From Comamonas sp. NLF-1-9 (lineage in GTDB: Bacteria > Pseudomonadota > Gammaproteobacteria > Burkholderiales > Burkholderiaceae_C), in assembly GCF_019195435.1 (NCBI RefSeq), contig NZ_CP078069.1:1798001-1862000 (forward strand): a stretch of 64,000 nucleotides of DNA, in the 5' to 3' direction. The position numbers were made by a program, and so were the translations under genes. The notes beneath the pieces are model-generated. The model worked only from the letters and a program-made list of their open reading frames with translations, was not told where the DNA came from and searched no databases. Below are positions 58,785 to 64,000 of this stretch, in pieces. Each line of letters opens with the position of its first letter. Within the stretch, counting starts at the first letter, position 1.

Positions 58785-58830
58785 TTGACTGAAAATTGCA
58801 CCAATTCCGGATAATGCAATTAACGTGCAT
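58785..58830 (+). promoter_or_regulatory. Candidate promoter and operator palindrome for the Lrp-family gene
   Basis: TTGACT (58785) and GATAAT (58810) form a sigma-70-like pair with a long 19-base spacer. Overlapping the downstream side, ATGCA-N7-TGCAT (58814-58830) is an inverted repeat placed where an autoregulating Lrp/AsnC protein would bind. The site lies 24 bases before the gene and could also affect divergent glmS. Confidence 0.4.
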
Positions 58831-58853
58831 TTTTCTTTTCAGAACGAAATTTC

Positions 58854-59330
58854 ATGTACACGCCCGATGCCACCGATCTTGCCCTGCTCGCGCTCTTGCA
58901 GCACGACGCCACGCCCAGCAACCAGGCGCTGGCGCAGGCGGTGGGCATCTCACCCGCCACCTGCCTGCGCCGGCTGCGCACGCTGCGGCGCGAGGGTTTG
59001 ATCGAGCGCCAGGTGGCGCTGCTCTCGCACGACAGGCTGGCCGCCGCCCTCGGCCATGGCCTGGCCGCGATCGTCGAGCTCACGCTCGACCGCCAGGGCG
59101 CCGAGTGGCTTGATGCCTTTGAAGCGCGCGCCGTGGCCGAGGCGGCGGTGCAGCAGTGCTGGCGCGTCTCGCCCGGGCCGGACTTCGTGCTGGTGCTGCA
59201 GCTGCGCGACATGCCGGCCTACCAGGCGCTGGCCCAGCGCCTGTTCACCCAGGACGCCAATGTGCGCAACGTGCGCACCTTCTTTGCCACGCGGCGTGCA
59301 AAATTCGAGACAAATCTGCCTTTAGCGTAG
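58854..59330 (+). CDS. Lrp/AsnC-family transcriptional regulator
   Basis: A 158-residue regulator. The N-terminal helix-turn-helix is LALLALLQHDATPSNQALAQ with SPATCLRRLRTLRREGLIER (residues 7-48). The C-terminal RAM effector domain begins near 70 (ALGHGLAAIVELTLDRQGAE) and ends in FFATRRAKFETNLPLA. It probably senses an amino acid and regulates itself. It is divergent from glmS across 149 bases. The last codons and stop are encoded by a dispersed repeat. Confidence 0.92.
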   Translation: MYTPDATDLALLALLQHDATPSNQALAQAVGISPATCLRRLRTLRREGLIERQVALLSHDRLAAALGHGLAAIVELTLDRQGAEWLDAFEARAVAEAAVQQCWRVSPGPDFVLVLQLRDMPAYQALAQRLFTQDANVRNVRTFFATRRAKFETNLPLA

Positions 59331-59366
59331 GACCATCAAGCGCTGGCAGCTATTTTTTTCATAGTA
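59311..59366 (+). repeat. Dispersed ~50-bp repeat, member 6
   Basis: Carries the family arm CAAGCGCTGGCAGCTATTTT then TTTCATAGT, nearly identical to the member at 30751-30806. The left part supplies the final codons and TAG stop of the Lrp gene. It may also serve as that gene's 3' end structure. Confidence 0.75.
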
Positions 59367-59465
59367 TCAGCGGACGACTTTGCCGCCTTGCCCTTGACCT
59401 TGGGGTGCTTCGCCGTAATCTGTGACGGATGCATCGCCGCTCAGGCGCAGCGGCAGGGAGCGAGC

Positions 59466-60437
59466 ATGGAGTTCAAGGACTACTACAAGATTCTGGGCGT
59501 GGCACGCGACGCCGGCAGCGACGAGATCAAGAAGGCCTACCGTCGCCTGGCGCGCAAATACCACCCGGACGTGAGCAAGGAAGCGGACGCAGCGGCGCGC
59601 ATGGCCGAGGTCAACGAAGCCAACGCCGTGCTCTCCGACCCTGAAAAGCGCGCCGCCTACGACGCGCTGGGCAGCGCCGGCGCGCACGCCGGTGCCCAGG
59701 GCTTTCGCCCGCCGCCCCATTGGGACGCAGGCTACGAGTTTTCCGACGCGCCCGGCGGCGCCGGCGGCATGGACGAGGCGCAGTTCAGCGACTTCTTCGA
59801 GCAGCTCTTCGGCCGCGCCGCGCAGGCGCGCCGGGGCCAGGGGCGCGCCTCGGGCAGCAGCGCCCAGCGCGGAGCCGACCACCATGCGCGCATCGAGCTG
59901 GACCTGCGCGACGCCTACCAGGGCGGCGAGCGCCTGCTCACCCTGCAGGGCGCGCGGCTCGACGCGCAAGGCCATCTGGTGCACGAAGAGCGCCAGGTGC
60001 AGGTCAGCATCCCCAAGGGCGTGCGCGAGGGCCAGCTCATCCGCCTGAGCGGCCAGGGCGGACCGGGCCTGAACGGCGCGCCCGCGGGCGATCTGTTCCT
60101 GGAGGTGTTGTTCAAGCCCGACGCGCGCTGGCGCACCCAGGACCGCGACGTCTACCTGAGCGTGCCCGTCGCGCCCTGGGAGGCGGAGCTGGGCGGCCCG
60201 ATCGAGGTGCGCACCCCCGGCGGCGCCACCGTGCAGGTGACGGTGCCCGCGCGCTTCAAGAGCGGGCGCAAGCTGCGCCTGAAAGAGCGCGGCATTCCGG
60301 CGGCCACGCCGGGCGACCTCTATCTGGAGCTGCAAGTGGCATTGCCGCCCGCCGAAACCCCGGCCCAGCAGCAGGCCTACCGCGCCCTGGCCGAGGCCTT
60401 TCCCCAGTTTGCGCCGCGCACCGCGGCAGGAGTCTGA
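59466..60437 (+). CDS. cbpA: DnaJ-like co-chaperone CbpA
   Basis: A 323-residue Hsp40 protein. The J domain (1-68) starts MEFKDYYKILGVARDAGSDE and contains the HPD motif in KYHPDVSKEA. A Gly-rich linker and acidic patch (75-130) follow, then two DnaJ C-terminal beta domains and no zinc finger, as in CbpA (type II). It stimulates DnaK and may bind DNA. A GGGAG site precedes the ATG at 59466. The cbpM-like gene follows after one base, the usual operon. Confidence 0.93.
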   Translation: MEFKDYYKILGVARDAGSDEIKKAYRRLARKYHPDVSKEADAAARMAEVNEANAVLSDPEKRAAYDALGSAGAHAGAQGFRPPPHWDAGYEFSDAPGGAGGMDEAQFSDFFEQLFGRAAQARRGQGRASGSSAQRGADHHARIELDLRDAYQGGERLLTLQGARLDAQGHLVHEERQVQVSIPKGVREGQLIRLSGQGGPGLNGAPAGDLFLEVLFKPDARWRTQDRDVYLSVPVAPWEAELGGPIEVRTPGGATVQVTVPARFKSGRKLRLKERGIPAATPGDLYLELQVALPPAETPAQQQAYRALAEAFPQFAPRTAAGV

Positions 60438-60438
60438 G

Positions 60439-60771
60439 ATGTCGCAAGCCACCGAACTGCACCGCGCGATGATGCAAATCCTGGACGACAGCGCCTGCCT
60501 GAGCGTGCAAGAGTTGGCCCACGCCACGCAGATGCAGCCCGAATGGGTGCTCGAGCGCCTGAGCGCCGGCCTGCTGCAGGGCGAGCTGCACGGCGGCCAG
60601 TGGCGCTGCGTGGGAACTACCGTGGTGCGCGCGCGCCGCCTGGCGCAACTGGAAACCACCTTCGACGCCGACCCGCAACTGGCGGCCCTGACCGCCGACC
60701 TGATGGAAGAAGTGGCGCAGCTGCGCCGCCAGCTTGAGCAACTGCAGCGGCACCTGGGCGAGGCGCTCTGA
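60439..60771 (+). CDS. cbpM: Chaperone modulator CbpM-like protein
   Basis: A 110-residue protein with a MerR-like helix-turn-helix N-terminus (CLSVQELAHATQMQPEWVLE) and a C-terminal coiled coil (LMEEVAQLRRQLEQLQRHLG). CbpM binds the J domain of CbpA and limits its activity. The identification rests on the coupling to cbpA, the length (E. coli CbpM is 101 residues) and this layout. Direct sequence similarity is modest. Confidence 0.82.
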   Translation: MSQATELHRAMMQILDDSACLSVQELAHATQMQPEWVLERLSAGLLQGELHGGQWRCVGTTVVRARRLAQLETTFDADPQLAALTADLMEEVAQLRRQLEQLQRHLGEAL

Positions 60772-60781
60772 CCGCGGCGCC

Positions 60782-61537
60782 TCAGGCCTGCGCGGCCGGC
60801 CAGTGCAGGGTGACGGTGCAGCCCTGACCCGGGCCGGGGCTGCTCACCGCAATCTGCGCGCCATGGCGCTCGGCAATGCGCCGGCACAGCGCCAGACCCG
60901 CACCCACGCCCGGAAATTCGCCCTCGCGGTGCAGGCTCTGAAAGAGCTGAAACAGCGAAGCCGCCCGCGCCGGGTCAAAGCCCGCGCCCTGGTCGGCAAT
61001 CTGCACCTGCACCTGTTCGCCCACGCGGCGCGCGCTGACCTGCACCAGCACCTGCGCGCTGCCTTGGGAGAACTTCACCGCATTGCCCAGCAGTTGCAGC
61101 AGCAGCGTCTGCAGCAGTGGCGCGTCGGCCTGCACCGCCGGCATGGGGGTCTGGATAGCCCAGCGCACGGCAGCTGCGCCCGGCAGCTGCGCCTGCGCCG
61201 CCTGCAGCGCAGCCTGCAGATCGACCGCCGCCAGGTGCAGCGGCGCACGGCCGGCGCGGCTGATGGCCAGCAGACCGTCGAGCATTTGCCCCATGTGCCG
61301 GGCCGAGCGCTGCAGCGTGGCGGCAAAGCCCTGGGCTTCGCTCACCGATGCGCAGGGCGCCTGCACCTCGGCCAGCACCTCGGCCAGCAGGCCGGCGTAG
61401 GACACGACATGGCGCAGCGGCGCCCGCAGGTCGTGCGAGACGGCGTGCAGCAGCTCATCATTGGCCGCGGCAAGGCTGCGCAACTGTTCGCGCAGCGCAT
61501 CGCGCTCGGCAGCCAGGCGCGGCAAATCGGCGCTCAT
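60782..61537 (-). CDS. Soluble sensor histidine kinase without a sensing domain
   Basis: A 251-residue kinase core only. A short coiled coil leads to LHAVSHDLRAPLRHVVSYAG (phospho-acceptor His, near residue 34). The ATP domain has LLQLLGNAVKFSQGS (N box), QIADQGAGFDP (G1) and GVGAGLALCRRIAERHGAQI (G2). No membrane helix, PAS or receiver domain is present, and no response regulator is adjacent. It starts one base after the glmU stop on the same strand, so it may be the end of the tyrS-glmU transcript. The partner is unknown. Confidence 0.88.
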   Translation of the reverse strand: MSADLPRLAAERDALREQLRSLAAANDELLHAVSHDLRAPLRHVVSYAGLLAEVLAEVQAPCASVSEAQGFAATLQRSARHMGQMLDGLLAISRAGRAPLHLAAVDLQAALQAAQAQLPGAAAVRWAIQTPMPAVQADAPLLQTLLLQLLGNAVKFSQGSAQVLVQVSARRVGEQVQVQIADQGAGFDPARAASLFQLFQSLHREGEFPGVGAGLALCRRIAERHGAQIAVSSPGPGQGCTVTLHWPAAQA

Positions 61538-61538
61538 C

Positions 61539-62972
61539 TCAGCGCTTGTCTTGCTTGACCGGGCGGTGCCATTCGGACTTGCTCACCTGGCGCCCGCGCC
61601 CCAGGGTCAGCACGCCGGGCGGCGCGTCCTGCGTGACCACCGAGCCCGCGCCCACCACGCCGCCCGCGCCGATGCGCACGGGGGCCACCAGCACGCAGTT
61701 GCTGCCCACGTGCACGTCCTCGCCGATCACCGTGCGGTGCTTGTTCACGCCGTCGTAGTTGGCGGTGATCGAGCCGGCGCCGTAGTTCACCCGCGCGCCC
61801 ACCGTGGCGTCGCCCAGGTAGGCCAGGTGATTGGCCTTGGCGCCGTCGGCCAGTTGCGAATTCTTGATCTCGACGAAGTTGCCCACGTGCACCTCGCGCC
61901 CCAGTTGCGCACCCGGGCGCAGGCGCGAGAACGGCCCCAGGCGCGCGCCCTCGCCCACCTCAACGCCGGCCTTCTCGCCGTCGATGTGGGTATAGGGCTG
62001 GATCACCGTGCCCGCGCCGATGACGGCGTTGGCGATCGAGCAGTAGGCGCCTACCTGCACGCCATCTCCCAGCTGCACACGGCCAGCAAAGATGCAGCCC
62101 ACGTCGATCTCCACGTCCTGCCCGCAGGTCAGCTGCGCCGCGACGCCCAGGCGCGGGTCGTCGCGCAGGTCCAGGCGCGCTGGGTCGGCCAGGCGCACGC
62201 CCTGCGCCATCAGCGCCTGCGCCTGGCGCTGCTGGTGCGCGCGCTCCAGCTCGGCCAGTTGCGCCGGGCTGTTCACCCCGGCGACCTGCAGCGCGTCGGC
62301 GATGCAGTGCGCCACCACCGGCAGGCCCTCGGCCACCGCCATGGCCACCACGTCGGTCAGGTAGTACTCCTGCTGCGCGTTGTCGTTCTTCAGCCGCGCC
62401 AGCCAGGCGCGCAGGCGCGCGGCGGGCACGGCCATGATGCCGCTGTAGATCTCGTTGATGGCGCGCTCGGCCTCGCTCGCGTCCTTGTGCTCGACGATGC
62501 GCTCGACCCGCCCGTCGGCCGCGCGCACGATGCGCCCGTAACCCGCAGGCTCGTCCAGGCGCACGGTGAGCAGCGCCAGGCGCTCGCCGCCACTGGCTGC
62601 CACCAGCGCGCGCAGCGTGTCGGCCTGCGTCAGCGGCACGTCGCCCGAGAGCACCAGCACCGTGGCGTCGTCCGGCAGCAGCGGCAGCGCCTGCTGCACC
62701 GCATGGCCGGTGCCGAGCTGAGGCTGCTGCAGTGCAAATTTCAAGTCAAATTGGCCTGAAACGCCCGTCCAGCCTGCGCAAGCCGCTTGCACTTCAGTAG
62801 CACCATGGCCGGTAATCACCACCACCCGGCGCGCTCCCAGGCTCGCCGCCTGGCCCAGCACGTGCAAGAGCAGCGGGCGCCCGGCCAGGCGCTGCAGCAC
62901 CTTGGGAAGCCGGCTCTTCATCCGCGTGCCTTTGCCCGCGGCCATCACCACCACGTCCAGCGGCGCCCTCAT
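61539..62972 (-). CDS. glmU: Bifunctional N-acetylglucosamine-1-phosphate uridyltransferase / glucosamine-1-phosphate acetyltransferase
   Basis: A 477-residue enzyme that makes UDP-GlcNAc. The uridyltransferase domain starts [20 protein letters not shown] and has [16 protein letters not shown]. The linker is near 240. The C-terminal left-handed beta helix carries acetyltransferase residues in [35 protein letters not shown] and [20 protein letters not shown]. It is about 20 residues longer than E. coli GlmU (456). About seven of the extra residues lie near residue 70 and coincide with a repeat-like sequence. Its start overlaps the tyrS stop by four bases. Confidence 0.95.
   Translation of the reverse strand: MRAPLDVVVMAAGKGTRMKSRLPKVLQRLAGRPLLLHVLGQAASLGARRVVVITGHGATEVQAACAGWTGVSGQFDLKFALQQPQLGTGHAVQQALPLLPDDATVLVLSGDVPLTQADTLRALVAASGGERLALLTVRLDEPAGYGRIVRAADGRVERIVEHKDASEAERAINEIYSGIMAVPAARLRAWLARLKNDNAQQEYYLTDVVAMAVAEGLPVVAHCIADALQVAGVNSPAQLAELERAHQQRQAQALMAQGVRLADPARLDLRDDPRLGVAAQLTCGQDVEIDVGCIFAGRVQLGDGVQVGAYCSIANAVIGAGTVIQPYTHIDGEKAGVEVGEGARLGPFSRLRPGAQLGREVHVGNFVEIKNSQLADGAKANHLAYLGDATVGARVNYGAGSITANYDGVNKHRTVIGEDVHVGSNCVLVAPVRIGAGGVVGAGSVVTQDAPPGVLTLGRGRQVSKSEWHRPVKQDKR
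62746..62787 (+). repeat. Repeat-family-like sequence inside glmU
   Basis: The plus strand reads GGCCTGAAACGCCCGTCCAG then CCTGCGCAAGCCGCT. This aligns with the intergenic member at 8936-8990 (GGC-T-AAACGC--G-CCAGC--GCGCA-GC-GCT). It encodes about 14 residues near GlmU residue 70, where the protein has extra residues relative to E. coli. Insertion of a repeat into coding sequence is the suggested origin. Confidence 0.45.
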
Positions 62973-64000
62973 GACAGTTGCACCCGCGCAAACTTGCGCT
63001 TGCCCACCTGCACCACGTAGCTGCCCGCCGCCAGCTTCAGACCCCGGTCGCTGAGCACGGCGCCGTCGATGCGCACGCCGCCGCCGTCAATCAGCCGCCC
63101 CGCCTCGCTGCTCGACGGCGCCAGCCCCGCCTGCTTGAGCAAGGCCGTCACCCCCAGCGGCGCGCCGCCGAGCTGCACCTCGGGAATATCGTCGGGTACG
63201 CCGCCCTTGCTGCGCAGCACGAAGTCCTGCTCGGCCGCGTCGGCCGCGCTGGCGCTGTGAAAGCGCGTGGTGATCTCCCTGGCCAGCAACACCTTGGCGT
63301 CCTTGGGATTGCGCCCGTCTTGCACCTCTTGCTTCAAGGCGGCGATCTCGGCCAGGCTCTTGAACGAGAGCAGCGTGTACCAGTCCCACATCAACTCGTC
63401 GGAGATGGACAGCACCTTGGCAAACATGGTGTTGGCCTCTTCGGTGATGCCGATGTAGTTGTTCTTGCTCTTGGACATCTTCTCGACGCCATCGAGCCCG
63501 ACCAGCAGCGGCATGGTCAGGATGCACTGCGGCTCCTGGCCGTATTCCTGCTGCAGATGGCGGCCTACCAGCAGGTTGAACTTCTGGTCGGTGCCGCCCA
63601 GTTCCAGATCGCTCTTGAGCGCCACCGAGTCGTAGCCCTGCATCAGCGGATAGAGAAACTCGTGCACGCTGATCGACTGCCCGGCCTTGAAGCGCTTGTC
63701 AAAATCGTCGCGCTCCATCATGCGCGCCACGGTGTACTTGGCCGCCAGCTCGATCATGCCGCGCGCGCCCAGCGGGTCGCTCCATTCGCTGTTGTAGCGG
63801 ATCTCGGTTTTGGCCTCGTCCAGCACCAGCTTGGCCTGCGCGAAATAGGTTTCGGCATTGGCGCGGATCTGCTCGGCCGTGAGCGGCGGGCGCGTGGCAT
63901 TGCGCCCGGAAGGGTCGCCAATGAGACTCGTGAAGTCGCCGATCAGGAAGATCACCTGATGGCCCAGGTCCTGCAACTGGCGCATCTTGTTGAGCACCAC
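62969..64000 (-). CDS. tyrS: Tyrosyl-tRNA synthetase (N-terminus beyond the window)
   Basis: The last 344 codons of a class I aminoacyl-tRNA synthetase that charges tRNA-Tyr. The gene runs off the right edge in frame, so about 60-70 N-terminal residues, including the HIGH-type motif, are missing. Visible family parts are [40 protein letters not shown] and the catalytic KMSKSKNN near the middle. A C-terminal S4-like RNA-binding domain ([20 protein letters not shown]) follows. This is the TyrS2/TyrZ-like length class. It overlaps glmU by four bases. Confidence 0.95.
   Translation of the reverse strand: MVLNKMRQLQDLGHQVIFLIGDFTSLIGDPSGRNATRPPLTAEQIRANAETYFAQAKLVLDEAKTEIRYNSEWSDPLGARGMIELAAKYTVARMMERDDFDKRFKAGQSISVHEFLYPLMQGYDSVALKSDLELGGTDQKFNLLVGRHLQQEYGQEPQCILTMPLLVGLDGVEKMSKSKNNYIGITEEANTMFAKVLSISDELMWDWYTLLSFKSLAEIAALKQEVQDGRNPKDAKVLLAREITTRFHSASAADAAEQDFVLRSKGGVPDDIPEVQLGGAPLGVTALLKQAGLAPSSSEAGRLIDGGGVRIDGAVLSDRGLKLAAGSYVVQVGKRKFARVQLS

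Overview
The window is very GC-rich, densely coded bacterial DNA. Gene content and order (accBC-prmA-DUF3426, ffh-ccsA-like-pilS-pilR-ampD, mpl, hpa genes, several branched-chain-type ABC importers, a Bug-type binding protein, a lysine-alanine histone H1-like protein, an IPTL-CTERM protein) point to a betaproteobacterium of the order Burkholderiales, most likely Comamonadaceae. A family of short dispersed repeats, which I recall from Comamonadaceae genomes, supports this. No rRNA, tRNA, CRISPR array, insertion sequence or phage was recognised.

Layout. 1-3421: end of a branched-chain-type ABC importer operon (livH part, livM, binding protein, livF) closed by a terminator. 3468-6226: a zinc alcohol dehydrogenase divergent from a succinate-semialdehyde dehydrogenase (SSADH). 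6270-19416: one long minus-strand operon read from right to left: livH, a livM-livG fusion, livF, hpaG1, hpaG2, hpaE, hpaD, hpaF, hpaH, hpaI, a class II aldolase, a thiamine-diphosphate enzyme and a ketopantoate-reductase-like enzyme. 19628-24150: a flavin monooxygenase and a small NADP-binding protein, divergent from a LysR regulator and another binding protein. 24254-25741: a second SSADH sharing a 953-bp identical block with the first. 25763-28505: SEC-C protein, DMT transporter, Bug protein. 28822-41608: housekeeping (folE, mrp, mnmH, miaB, D-amino-acid deaminase-like, ffh, cytochrome c assembly, pilSR, ampD). 42049-50841: histone-like protein, PfkB kinase, DUF3426 protein, prmA, accC, accB, TlpA-like protein, an unknown protein, mpl. 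50866-53568: a zinc-ribbon/PD-(D/E)XK protein, YceI, a DMT transporter. 53860-56652: a likely surface locus (IPTL-CTERM protein, collagen-like protein, glycosyltransferase). 56800-64000: glmS, an Lrp regulator, a cbpA/cbpM pair, a histidine kinase, glmU and tyrS (cut by the window end).

How it fits together. The hpa genes encode meta-cleavage of homoprotocatechuate. HpaD opens the ring, HpaE oxidises the semialdehyde, HpaF/HpaG isomerise and decarboxylate, HpaH hydrates, and HpaI splits the product to pyruvate and succinic semialdehyde, which SSADH oxidises to succinate. An importer is encoded at the head of the same operon, and an SSADH copy lies on each side of the locus. The usual two-component hydroxylase HpaBC is not in the window; the nearby single-component flavin monooxygenase may act upstream, but that is inference. 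The most unusual items are the collagen-like/IPTL-CTERM/glycosyltransferase trio with a heptamer tandem repeat in its leader, a zinc-ribbon protein with a Card1/DUF1887-like nuclease motif, the converted SSADH pair around the hpa locus, and a repeat family that forms gene ends and starts.
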